A DNA stretch of 22,815 bases. Source: Acinetobacter parvus DSM 16617 = CIP 108168. Lineage in GTDB: Bacteria; Pseudomonadota; Gammaproteobacteria; Pseudomonadales; Moraxellaceae. The DNA lies in the NCBI RefSeq assembly GCF_000368025.1, contig NZ_KB849211.1, positions 480,903-503,717 on the forward strand. The letters run 5' to 3'. Both the position numbers and the translations under genes were made by a program. Below are positions 1 to 7,527 of this stretch, one piece after another. The stretch's first letter is position 1. Every line of letters starts with the position of its first letter. The notes beneath the pieces are model-generated. The model saw nothing but the letters and a program-made list of their open reading frames with translations. It was not told the DNA's origin and did not search any database.

Positions 1-144
1 GAGATACAAAAGAACCAGTTTGAGCGGATCTTTGAAAATGTATATCGTTGGCAGAAGAAATTATTTAGACCAATGATCAAAAACTTCATTGATGACTTTA
101 TTCTCGATAAAAATCATCTGCTACCACAGAGAGTCTATAAATAA
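1..144 (+). CDS. C-terminal fragment of an unidentified protein
   Basis: An open frame enters from the left edge and stops at TAA 142-144, giving the last 47 residues of a protein whose start lies outside the window. The tail is rich in aromatic and basic residues (FERIFENVYRW, KKLFRPMIKNF) and ends LLPQRVYK. No motif lets me assign a family. It lies on the same strand as the next two genes, 88 bases upstream of the lipoprotein start. Whether they share a transcript cannot be judged from what is visible. The open frame and plausible codon use make it likely to be real, but its function is unknown. Confidence 0.55.
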   Translation, partial: EIQKNQFERIFENVYRWQKKLFRPMIKNFIDDFILDKNHLLPQRVYK

Positions 145-232
145 CAGTGCGTAAGTCCTAACATAATTAATTTATTTCCAGAATAAATTCTATATACAAT
201 AACAATCTTTAAAAATTTTTATTCTAAATATC

Positions 233-580
233 ATGAAGATCTTATTCGTGCTGATTGTGATTGCCCAATTAACAGGATGTGTATTTGGACAATCAAGTGA
301 AGTTAAACGTGCTGAAAAAATTTTGCAGCGTTTCCAGTGTAAAAACGTGGAGACCAGTCAGCTTGCGACTTCCTCCATTACCAATTTTTATCAACAGACA
401 CTTGCCGCAAACAAGGACAAAGCCAGCACCTATATTGAACAGTATAAAAATGGCGAGGATCTGTTTGACATTCCACTCGATGAAGTTGTACAACAAAAGT
501 ACCAGCTCTATCTTCAGGCTTGTCAGGCGCTTGGCGGTGTTGCAGCATCACCTTTAATACCAGATTCAACTGAACAATGA
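233..580 (+). CDS. small putative lipoprotein, function unknown
   Basis: The 115-residue product begins with a short hydrophobic signal (MKILFVLIVIAQ) followed by the lipobox L-T-G-C, with the lipidated cysteine at residue 16. This predicts export and lipid anchoring after signal peptidase II processing. The mature part is about 100 residues, hydrophilic and probably helical, with two further cysteines at 36 and 97 that could pair in the periplasm. I do not recognise a family. The start is the only ATG that gives a complete signal peptide. The upstream sequence is very AT-rich and shows no clear Shine-Dalgarno. The gene ends 41 bases before the DUF2238 membrane protein on the same strand, so the two may be co-transcribed. 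Confidence 0.7.
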   Translation: MKILFVLIVIAQLTGCVFGQSSEVKRAEKILQRFQCKNVETSQLATSSITNFYQQTLAANKDKASTYIEQYKNGEDLFDIPLDEVVQQKYQLYLQACQALGGVAASPLIPDSTEQ

Positions 581-621
581 TAAATTACCCTGCCTGATGA
601 TTTTTTCTTCTCGGATGTGGC

Positions 622-1257
622 ATGATTGAAAAACAACTTGGCTTAAAACATTATATTGCGCTTGGGATCATCGCCCTTGCCGTGGCAATTGCCAGCATAC
701 AGCCGCTTGAGCTTGAGTCCTATCTCCTGCATCAGGTGGGCACTGTGTTTATGCTGGTCGTGCTGATCATCAGCATGAAAAAAATAGGCATGCATTTTTT
801 CAGTTTTTGTTTGTACCTGCTTTTTCTATTCATCCATATTGTTGCGGCCCATTATTTGTACTCCTATGTGCCTTACAATGAATGGTTAAAGTCCCTATTT
901 CATTTTGACCTGAATCAGACAATGGGCTGGTCTCGGAACATGTATGATCGACTGGTGCATTTTGCTTATGGATTATTGCTTTACCCATTTTTTCTCCGTT
1001 GTTTTCAGGTCTGGTTTCCTACCGCAAAACCATTGACCTTGTTCCTGCTGGTGATCCAGTTTGTGATGGCTTCCAGTATGCTCTATGAGTTGCTCGAATG
1101 GGGACTATCCATTGGCTTGTCGCCTGAAGATGCGGAAAACTATAATGGACAGCAGGGAGATATGTGGGATGCACACAAGGATATGTTTCTGGCCACAATC
1201 GGATCAATCCTTACAGGGCTGCTCTATTTAGGCAGAAGCAAAAGAAAAGCACCTTAA
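622..1257 (+). CDS. YjdF-like DUF2238 inner-membrane protein
   Basis: The 211-residue polytopic membrane protein has about six hydrophobic segments (roughly 10-28, 33-51, 56-78, 107-130, 136-155 and 187-203). The motifs NMYDRLVHFAYG (106-117), MLYELLEWG (153-161) and GDMWDAHKDM (179-188) are those I associate with the DUF2238/YjdF family, and E. coli YjdF has nearly the same length. The conserved acidic and histidine residues in these motifs suggest a metal- or proton-linked function, but the family has no established activity that I know of. A GGA sequence lies a few bases before the ATG. The stop codon sits in the loop of the stem-loop at 1245-1269. Confidence 0.85.
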   Translation: MIEKQLGLKHYIALGIIALAVAIASIQPLELESYLLHQVGTVFMLVVLIISMKKIGMHFFSFCLYLLFLFIHIVAAHYLYSYVPYNEWLKSLFHFDLNQTMGWSRNMYDRLVHFAYGLLLYPFFLRCFQVWFPTAKPLTLFLLVIQFVMASSMLYELLEWGLSIGLSPEDAENYNGQQGDMWDAHKDMFLATIGSILTGLLYLGRSKRKAP

Positions 1258-1269
1258 ACAGGTGCTTTT
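1245..1269. terminator. bidirectional intrinsic terminator
   Basis: Perfect 10-bp arms, AAAAGCACCT (1245-1254) and AGGTGCTTTT (1260-1269), enclose a 5-base loop that contains the stop codon of the DUF2238 gene. The arms begin and end in A and T runs, so each strand has a U-rich 3' side. It separates the plus-strand gene from the convergent sohB. Confidence 0.85.
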
Positions 1270-1289
1270 CTTTGATCAGGACAAATTGA

Positions 1290-2252
1290 TTAAAACTTAG
1301 GATCACGCATCTGAACCAAGGTGCTGTTTGCCTTGGCGAGGCTATCAGCGATTTTACCCATCACCGTTGGAATCAGGGTCTCAGCCATTTGTGCCGCCTG
1401 CAAACCCAGTTTTTCACCAAATGTAGGGCGTTTGCGGGTATTGATCACATAGACATCATGTTGTGACAAAAGACTGAGTAAATATTCATCCGAGGTCTGT
1501 AATTTATCCACCAGATTTAATGCACGTGCATCTTCACCATACCAGTGCTCACCTGTTGCAACCTTTTCAACGTTGAGTTGTGGGCGGTATTTTTCAATAA
1601 AGTGCTTAAACAGCACGTGGGTCTGCTGTAATTCCTCTTCAAACTTGGCCTTACCCTCAGCAGTATTTTCACCAAACATGGTTACGGTGCGTTTATATTG
1701 ACCAGCAGTGTACAGTTCAAAGTCCACATTATGCTGTTTCAATAAACGGTTAAAGTTCGGCACCTGTGCAACCACACCAATTGAACCCACCACGGCAAAC
1801 GGTGCTGAAACAATTTCATTGGCAATACATGCCATCATGTAGCCGCCACTGGCAGCAACCTTATCAACACAAATCGTCACATGAAAACCCGCATCACGTA
1901 AACGAACCAATTGAGCCGCAGCCAAACCATAGCCATGCACCATTCCACCTGCGCTTTCCAGACGTACAATCACACGGTCATGTCCAGCTTTGGCGGTTGC
2001 CAAAATTAGGGTAATCTCTTCACGCAGGGTATCGACCGCAGAGGCCTGAATATCACCCTTGAAATCTAAAACGAAGATTTTCTGGTCATTTTTCTTACGA
2101 ACCTTGGCTTCTTTAGCAAGCTGCTGAACCAGTTGTAATAATTCCAAACGGGATGCTGTTGTTTGCGCAATTTTTTTTCTTTGTTCATTCACACGCGCAT
2201 TTAAATGGCTAATACGAATTTCAGCAGGAAATTTAGGTAAATGGAATAACAT
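1290..2252 (-). CDS. sohB: SohB-like S49 family Ser/Lys protease
   Basis: The 320-residue protein belongs to peptidase family S49 (signal peptide peptidase SppA/SohB). VLDFKGDI (61-68), LREEIT (76-81) and the oxyanion-loop region VRLESAGGMVHGYG (96-109) match E. coli SohB closely as I remember it. The nucleophile is Ser135 in DKVAASGGYMMA. The general base is Lys187 in YTAGQYKRT. Their 52-residue spacing equals that of the Ser147/Lys199 dyad of Bacillus SppA. E. coli SohB has an N-terminal transmembrane helix before the protease domain. This protein instead starts MLFHLPKFPAEIRI, followed by a basic helix, and has no hydrophobic anchor, so its membrane association is uncertain. It lies downstream of pstB on the same strand, with a terminator between them, so it is probably transcribed separately. 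Confidence 0.9.
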   Translation of the reverse strand: MLFHLPKFPAEIRISHLNARVNEQRKKIAQTTASRLELLQLVQQLAKEAKVRKKNDQKIFVLDFKGDIQASAVDTLREEITLILATAKAGHDRVIVRLESAGGMVHGYGLAAAQLVRLRDAGFHVTICVDKVAASGGYMMACIANEIVSAPFAVVGSIGVVAQVPNFNRLLKQHNVDFELYTAGQYKRTVTMFGENTAEGKAKFEEELQQTHVLFKHFIEKYRPQLNVEKVATGEHWYGEDARALNLVDKLQTSDEYLLSLLSQHDVYVINTRKRPTFGEKLGLQAAQMAETLIPTVMGKIADSLAKANSTLVQMRDPKF

Positions 2253-2360
2253 AAAGTAAGTGCTCTTGAGTTCGTCTTTATGCCTCTAAGATGTGGTCTG
2301 TTCAATAAAAATTCAATAGCGTTTTTGCAAAATAGATTCATTTTCATCTGTATCATAAAA

Positions 2361-2380
2361 AAAGAGCCCGTAGGCCCTTT
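2361..2380 (-). terminator. terminator of the pst operon
   Basis: On the minus strand an 8-bp stem, AAAGGGCC pairing with GGCTCTTT (one G-U pair), closes a 4-base loop and runs into a T tract (plus-strand A run 2357-2363). It lies 19 bases past the pstB stop and upstream of sohB. Confidence 0.8.
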
Positions 2381-2398
2381 GATATATACGGGATGGTA

Positions 2399-3313
2399 TC
2401 AACCAAAACGCCCTGTAATATAGGCTTCAGTCAATTGATGGTCAGGCTGAGTAAACACTTTCTCAGTCGAGTTGACTTCAATCAGGTCACCCAGATGGAA
2501 ATAAGCGGTACGATCAGACACACGCGCTGCCTGTTGCATGGAGTGGGTCACGATTGCAATAGTGAATTGCTCTGAAAGCTCTGAAATAAGCTCCTCGATC
2601 TTAGCTGTTGCGATTGGATCTAATGCCGAACACGGTTCATCCATCAAAATCACTTCAGGGCTGACCGCAATGGTACGCGCAATACATAAACGCTGTTGCT
2701 GGCCGCCAGACAAACCTGTTCCTGGCTGGCTTAATCGGTCTTTGACTTCATCCCACAGACCTGCTTTACGCAGACTATTTTCAACAATTTCTTCCAGATC
2801 ATATTTGTCACGTGCCAGGCCATGCAATTTCGGGCCATAGGCAACATTGTCAAAAATTGATTTTGGAAATGGGTTTGGCTTCTGGAACACCATCCCTACC
2901 TGTGCGCGCAGCAATACCACGTCAAGGTTAGGATCATAGATGTCCTGATTATCCAGTGTCACCTTACCTGTCACACGACAGCTATCAATCGTATCATTCA
3001 TACGGTTTAAGGTACGCAGGAATGTTGATTTACCACAACCCGATGGACCAATGAACGCAATCACTTCATTCTGGTAAATATCCAGGTCAATACCCTTGAT
3101 TGCTTCAGTTTCACCATAATAAACATGAACATCCTTGGTACTGATTTTCACTTCACTGGTTTTTGGCTTTTTATTTGAAGAAGCCGTTTCAAACTGAGAG
3201 ACAAATGCAGTATTTGATTGCTGAACTTGCGCTTCAGATGACGTAAATTCTGTTTGTTGTGGATTCACTGATTTATCCTTTTCTACGGCGTTCATAATAT
3301 CAATCGTATTCAT
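2399..3313 (-). CDS. pstB: phosphate ABC transporter ATPase PstB
   Basis: This ATPase powers high-affinity phosphate import by the PstSCAB complex. In the 304-residue product, Walker A is GPSGCGKST (89-97), the Q-loop glutamine is at 144 in FQKPNPFP, the ABC signature is LSGGQ (201-205), Walker B is VILMDEP (221-227) and the switch histidine is 257. The FQKPNPFP and DEPCSALDP strings are typical of PstB. An in-frame TTG at 3334 would add seven residues, but the ATG at 3313 has a strong GAGGAG six bases upstream and is preferred. Compared with the roughly 257-residue E. coli protein there is an extra N-terminal tail of about 50 hydrophilic residues rich in Ser, Gln and Thr, of unknown role. 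Only 14 bases separate it from pstA. Confidence 0.95.
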   Translation of the reverse strand: MNTIDIMNAVEKDKSVNPQQTEFTSSEAQVQQSNTAFVSQFETASSNKKPKTSEVKISTKDVHVYYGETEAIKGIDLDIYQNEVIAFIGPSGCGKSTFLRTLNRMNDTIDSCRVTGKVTLDNQDIYDPNLDVVLLRAQVGMVFQKPNPFPKSIFDNVAYGPKLHGLARDKYDLEEIVENSLRKAGLWDEVKDRLSQPGTGLSGGQQQRLCIARTIAVSPEVILMDEPCSALDPIATAKIEELISELSEQFTIAIVTHSMQQAARVSDRTAYFHLGDLIEVNSTEKVFTQPDHQLTEAYITGRFG

Positions 3314-3317
3314 TGTA

Positions 3318-3325
3318 CTCTCCTC
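3318..3325 (-). promoter_or_regulatory. ribosome binding site that fixes the pstB start
   Basis: Read on the minus strand this is GAGGAGAG, six bases before the ATG at 3313 and just after the pstA stop codon (3328-3330). The upstream in-frame TTG at 3334 has no comparable site and overlaps the end of pstA. Confidence 0.75.
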
Positions 3326-3327
3326 TA

Positions 3328-4722
3328 TTACCAACGCACTTCAAATTTCTTACGGAGCCAGATTGCAAGGCTGTTTAAACCAATCAAGAGGGCAAGCAAC
3401 ACAATAATCGCTGCCGCGGTACGCCCCTCAAAGAAATTGCGCAATTCATTACCCTGCCATAAATACACCTGTACTGGCAATGCGGTTGCCTGTTCCAATG
3501 GTGTGGTCGGAATGCTGGCAACGAAAGCACTCATACCAATCAACAATAATGGTGCAGTCTCACCCAGCGCATGTGCAATCCCAATGATTGCACCAGTCAT
3601 AATCCCTGGCAATGCAAGTGGCAATACATGATGAAAAACGGTTTGAACTTTTGATGCACCAAGACCCAGAGCAGCCTGACGAATCGATGGTGGCACCGCT
3701 TTTAATGAGGCGCGCGTGGTAATAATCACGGTAGGCAAGGTCATAAGACTCAGTACCAAACCACCCACCAGTGGCGCAGATAAAGGCAACTGCATCCAGC
3801 CAATAAAGATTGCCGCACCCAGCAGACCGAACACAATCGATGGAACTGCTGCCAGGTTGTTGATGTTCACTTCAATGATGTCGGTCATCATGTTCTTTGG
3901 CGCGAACTCTTCAAGATAGATTGCACTCGCCACTCCAATTGGAATCGAGATGATGATGACAATCAGCATCATGAACAATGAACCCATGAATGCCCCAGCC
4001 AAACCACTGCTCGCAGGTGAACTGCGTGAATCTGGGCTAAAGAACAGATTGGTATTGAACGTATTGGCAATAATCCCCTCTGCCTTTAACTTATCTGCAA
4101 GCTGGCGCACTTCTGGCTCAAGCTGTTGCTGGTCATCAGGCAGGTTACGGTCAATATTTCCAGCTAGCCAGACATCCACATTGGCATCAGCCAGAAACTT
4201 AATCTCCTGCTTGCTTCCAATCAGGGCTGGATTTGCTAACACCATGTCACGTAAACGGTACGCTTCAGAACTGGTGTACAAGCCACTTAAATAATCACGC
4301 TGATCTTCAAGCGATTTATCTTTTGAAACGATGCCATTCACGATCAGGGCATCCCAGTCCACCATACCCATTTCAGTTTGCCAGGCCACCATTCGCTCTT
4401 CAAACTGCGCGGGGGTTTCACCTGCCGTCTGCTTTGGTTTTGCACCAACATTAATAATCGCTGGGTCAAAATAAACTGGAACAGTTATGCTGCTTTGCCA
4501 GAAAGATGGCAGACCTTTTGCCAGAATACTACCAAACAGCAAGGCAACAAATGCAAGGCCAATCACCACTGCCGAGAAGCCAGCAAAACGGAACGCCTTT
4601 TCTTTGCGGTGGCGCTTTGCCAAAGAACTTTGGATTTTTCTTTTGCGCTGTTCACGTTGTTCAGCAGCCACTTGTGGATCAAATACGTTCTGATCCAGAG
4701 GAGATGTATTTGATGAACTCAT
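3328..4722 (-). CDS. pstA: phosphate ABC transporter permease PstA, long form
   Basis: Inner-membrane permease subunit of the phosphate importer. The 464-residue protein has a basic cytoplasmic N-terminus (1-44), a membrane segment at about 45-68, and a soluble, probably periplasmic insert of about 170 residues (69-243). The conserved six-helix permease domain follows, with the EAA coupling loop at about 348-375 (IRQAALGLGASK). E. coli PstA is only about 296 residues. The N-terminal part matches the DUF3333-type extension found in the long PstA class, from memory of that family. The ATG overlaps the pstC stop as ATGA, which indicates translational coupling. Confidence 0.93.
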   Translation of the reverse strand: MSSSNTSPLDQNVFDPQVAAEQREQRKRKIQSSLAKRHRKEKAFRFAGFSAVVIGLAFVALLFGSILAKGLPSFWQSSITVPVYFDPAIINVGAKPKQTAGETPAQFEERMVAWQTEMGMVDWDALIVNGIVSKDKSLEDQRDYLSGLYTSSEAYRLRDMVLANPALIGSKQEIKFLADANVDVWLAGNIDRNLPDDQQQLEPEVRQLADKLKAEGIIANTFNTNLFFSPDSRSSPASSGLAGAFMGSLFMMLIVIIISIPIGVASAIYLEEFAPKNMMTDIIEVNINNLAAVPSIVFGLLGAAIFIGWMQLPLSAPLVGGLVLSLMTLPTVIITTRASLKAVPPSIRQAALGLGASKVQTVFHHVLPLALPGIMTGAIIGIAHALGETAPLLLIGMSAFVASIPTTPLEQATALPVQVYLWQGNELRNFFEGRTAAAIIVLLALLIGLNSLAIWLRKKFEVRW

Positions 4723-6098
4723 TCGTATTGCTCACGATATTTGCGCACGATGTACAGTGCAATAATGTTTAAACCCAAAGTAATTACAAACAAAGTCAGA
4801 CCTAGGGCAAATGCAACTAAAGCTTGCGGACTTGCAAAATCTGTATCGCCTGTCAATTGCTTAACGATTGTTACGGTAACTGTAGACACGGCTTCTAAAG
4901 GATTCGCATGCAGTAATGGGCTATTCCCAGCGGCTAAGACCACGATCATCGTCTCACCAACTGCACGAGAAACGGCAAGTAAAAAAGCACCTGTGATACC
5001 TGGTAAAGCGGCTGGGAGAACAACTTGACGAATTGTTTCAGATTTTGTCGCACCCAAACCTAGCGAACCATCTCGCAATGCACGAGGTACTTGCGTAATA
5101 ATGTCGTCGGATAAAGATGAGACAAATGGGATGATCATAATTCCCATGACAAAACCAGCAGTTAATGCACTTGTTGCGTTGATGTTCACACCGATGCTTT
5201 CACCGACCATCTTAAAGAATGGGCCAATCACCATGAGTGCAAACACACCGTAAACAATCGTCGGAATACCCGCTAGAACTTCAATTGTTGGTTTAGCCCA
5301 AGAACGTAAGCGAGAGGAAGCGTATTCCGCTAAATAAATCGCAATCATCAAGCCCACAGGTACAGCAACGAGTAGTGCTATACCACTCACCATCAAAGTC
5401 CCCCAAATTAATGGGAGAATACCGTAGCTACCTTCGGCATTACCTGTGGTACTAAAGCCAGGGTTCCACTCTGTTCCGAAGAAGAAATCAACAGGACTTA
5501 CAAATTTGAAAAAGTGTAATGCTTCACTAAGCATTGAAAGAACGATACCAACAGTTGTAAGAATCGCTACCCCAGAACAAAGGATCAAAGCAACATTGAT
5601 AGCTTTTTCAACTTGGTTACGGGCACGATATTGTTGACTTACATGACGTTTAGCCCAAACAAGACCCGCCAATGCAGCACTAATCACTACTGCAAATTTT
5701 GCAAATGAACCAATCGTTTGGAATTTTGCTAACTGCTGTGCAGCAGCAACTTCATAAGCAGCGGCTTGATCAGTTACCCCGAATCCTGAAGCAATTGCTT
5801 TAACACGATCAATAAGAACATCACGACCAGCTTCATCTAAAGTTGAGCTAATCGATGAAGGAATATTATTAAAAATAATATGTTGTAAAACGCTTGGTTC
5901 AACCAAGTTCCAAATCATCAAAATTAAAAAAGCAGGAATACCACACCACAAAGCAACTAAAGCCCCGTAATAAACTGGACGTGAATGTAGTGTTACTGAG
6001 TTATTTCCCTTACCTGCTAGGTTACGGCTTTTACTCAGCCCAATTTGATATGCAATTGCCACAAGGGCTAATAACACACCGATAAGTAGCAGATTCAT
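4719..6098 (-). CDS. pstC: phosphate ABC transporter permease PstC, long form
   Basis: Second permease subunit of the phosphate importer. The 459-residue product has an N-terminal hydrophobic helix (about 2-19), a second at 42-64, an Ala/Gln-rich soluble stretch at about 66-130, and then the usual membrane domain. The EAA loop lies at about 340-373 (ALRDGSLGLGATK). It is about 140 residues longer than E. coli PstC, paralleling the long PstA encoded next to it, and both seem to belong to the same extended subclass. A TTG at 6119 would add seven residues, but the ATG at 6098 follows GTGGAG with five-base spacing. The stop overlaps the pstA start by four bases. Confidence 0.93.
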   Translation of the reverse strand: MNLLLIGVLLALVAIAYQIGLSKSRNLAGKGNNSVTLHSRPVYYGALVALWCGIPAFLILMIWNLVEPSVLQHIIFNNIPSSISSTLDEAGRDVLIDRVKAIASGFGVTDQAAAYEVAAAQQLAKFQTIGSFAKFAVVISAALAGLVWAKRHVSQQYRARNQVEKAINVALILCSGVAILTTVGIVLSMLSEALHFFKFVSPVDFFFGTEWNPGFSTTGNAEGSYGILPLIWGTLMVSGIALLVAVPVGLMIAIYLAEYASSRLRSWAKPTIEVLAGIPTIVYGVFALMVIGPFFKMVGESIGVNINATSALTAGFVMGIMIIPFVSSLSDDIITQVPRALRDGSLGLGATKSETIRQVVLPAALPGITGAFLLAVSRAVGETMIVVLAAGNSPLLHANPLEAVSTVTVTIVKQLTGDTDFASPQALVAFALGLTLFVITLGLNIIALYIVRKYREQYE

Positions 6099-6103
6099 GT
6101 AAT

Positions 6104-6109
6104 CTCCAC
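6104..6109 (-). promoter_or_regulatory. ribosome binding site that fixes the pstC start
   Basis: GTGGAG on the minus strand lies five bases before the ATG at 6098. It argues against the upstream TTG at 6119, which is preceded only by AT-rich sequence. Confidence 0.7.
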
Positions 6110-6148
6110 GTTTTCTCAATTTTCATGATTTGAAAAAACTTAGTTAGA

Positions 6149-6183
6149 CAAAAAAGGCTGATGAACCTAAGTCGCACCAGCCT
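6149..6183 (-). terminator. intercistronic stem-loop between pstS and pstC
   Basis: On the minus strand AGGCTG (6183-6178) pairs with CAGCCT (6160-6155). Extra G-U and A-U pairs lie inside, and six Ts follow. The hairpin lies about 15 bases after the pstS stop and about 50 bases before pstC. It looks like an intrinsic terminator that would end most transcripts after pstS, yielding more binding protein than permease. Partial read-through to pstC is an inference. Confidence 0.7.
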
Positions 6184-6197
6184 CCCTTTTAACAATA

Positions 6198-7229
6198 TTA
6201 CTTAACTGTTTTACCCGCTTTGAAATCAGCTAGAACTGTTGCACGTTCTTTATCGCTTAGAGGAATCAGGCCAGCTTTTTCCAGTTTAGAACCTTTACCA
6301 GAAATTTTCTTGTTAAGGAAAAACTCTGGATACTGAGCTAAACCTTTGATTGATTTTAAGTGTTCGCCTTTCACATAGAAGTAAAGTGCACGAGATACTG
6401 GATATTGACCACTTAAAACAGTTTTCTCAGAAGGTAATACACCATTTACTGTTGCAACACGTAATTTATCGCGGTTTTGATCATAGAAACCTAAACCAAA
6501 TACGCCTACTGCATTAGGAGAAGTTTTTAAACGAGCTAGTGTTTCAGTGTAATCACCTGCAATTTCAATCACACGACCATCTTTACGGAAGTTTGAACAT
6601 GCTTTTTTCTGTTCTTCTTTATCTAAATTTTTGAAATAAGCAAATGATTCACAACCCGCTTCAACCATTTTTTCTTGGAACACTTCACGCGTACCATGGT
6701 TTGTTGCTGGAATAACTAAGGTAATCGGTTCATTTGGTAAGTCATCATCAATTTGGTTCCATCGTGTATATGGGTTTGGAACCAATTTACCACCTGAAGG
6801 AAGCTGTGCAGCCAATGCAGTAAATACATGTGCTGGATCTAAGTTATAAGCACCCTTTCGTGAGTTAGACGCAAATACAATACCGTCATAACCAATTTTG
6901 ATTTCTTGCACTTGATTTACGCCTGCTTTTTTACATGCAGCAAGCTCTGAATCTTTGATTTTACGTGAAGCATTTGCAATATCGATGGTATTATCACCAA
7001 CACCTTGACAGAATTGCTTTAAACCACCTGAAGTACCACCCGAACCAACAACGGGTGCCTTGAATTGTGGGAAAGTATTACCAAACTCTTCTGCAACGAT
7101 ACTTGCATAAGGCAACACAGTGGATGAGCCAGCAATTTGAATCGTATCACGAGCTGCATTTGCAGTCGTTACTACGGTTGCCCCAGATACAGCTAATGCA
7201 ATTGCGATGTGACGTGGATTTAAGCGCAT
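6198..7229 (-). CDS. pstS: periplasmic phosphate-binding protein PstS
   Basis: Binds phosphate in the periplasm and delivers it to PstCA. From the ATG at 7229 the 343-residue product has a clear signal peptide ending TTANA before ARDTIQ, so cleavage is after residue 25. The mature start DTIQIAGSSTVLPYA and the glycine loop GSGGTSGG are phosphate-contacting motifs of this family. ATGs at 7244 and 7301 and a TTG at 7322 are in frame. They would put 5 to 31 extra residues before the signal peptide and would sit almost on the predicted transcription start, so I prefer 7229, which also has a GAGAG sequence upstream. It is the first gene of pstS-pstC-pstA-pstB, and no phoU follows pstB. Expression should rise under phosphate limitation through the Pho box. 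Confidence 0.93.
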   Translation of the reverse strand: MRLNPRHIAIALAVSGATVVTTANAARDTIQIAGSSTVLPYASIVAEEFGNTFPQFKAPVVGSGGTSGGLKQFCQGVGDNTIDIANASRKIKDSELAACKKAGVNQVQEIKIGYDGIVFASNSRKGAYNLDPAHVFTALAAQLPSGGKLVPNPYTRWNQIDDDLPNEPITLVIPATNHGTREVFQEKMVEAGCESFAYFKNLDKEEQKKACSNFRKDGRVIEIAGDYTETLARLKTSPNAVGVFGLGFYDQNRDKLRVATVNGVLPSEKTVLSGQYPVSRALYFYVKGEHLKSIKGLAQYPEFFLNKKISGKGSKLEKAGLIPLSDKERATVLADFKAGKTVK

Positions 7230-7308
7230 TCGATTTACTCTCATTGATGCAATTTGATTTACAACGCTCTGAATGAAGTGTTGTACTTTGTTTAATTGCA
7301 TTTTGAGT

Positions 7309-7352
7309 GGATAATATGACAATTAGGTGACAACTTTATGACGCTTTTATGA
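7309..7352 (-). promoter_or_regulatory. Pho-box region: four tandem 11-bp PhoB half-sites
   Basis: On the minus strand four units follow one another at exact 11-base intervals: TCATAAAAGCG (from 7352), TCATAAAGTTG (7341), TCACCTAATTG (7330) and TCATATTATCC (7319). PhoB binds direct repeats of TGTCATA-like units with an 11-bp period, so this is a double Pho box upstream of pstS. A -10-like TATTAT overlaps the last unit (7316-7311), which would place initiation near 7304. The repeat geometry is seen directly; regulation by PhoB is inferred from the known consensus. Confidence 0.85.
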
Positions 7353-7483
7353 TGTTAATAACTGTAAGGTAGACAAGAGCATTATTGGCTATTTTTTAAC
7401 TCATTATCTACAGTTTTATAATCACCTTGTTTCTAATGATTTATAGCAAAATGATTAAAAACAACTCATTACAGATCGAATAT

Positions 7484-7507
7484 AAAAAAGACCGCCTAAG
7501 CGATCTT
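7484..7507 (-). terminator. terminator after ddc
   Basis: On the minus strand AAGATCGC pairs with GCGGTCTT (one G-U pair) across the 4-base loop TTAG, and T residues continue after the stem. It lies 20 bases beyond the ddc stop and isolates ddc from the pstS promoter. Confidence 0.85.
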
Positions 7508-7527
7508 CTTTTCTACATAACACCCGA

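Noticed and set aside
7230..7322. Longer PstS starting at 7301 (ATG) or 7322 (TTG)
   Set aside because: It would put more than 20 residues before the signal peptide and place the start codon on or upstream of the predicted transcription start. The ATG at 7229 gives a standard 25-residue signal.
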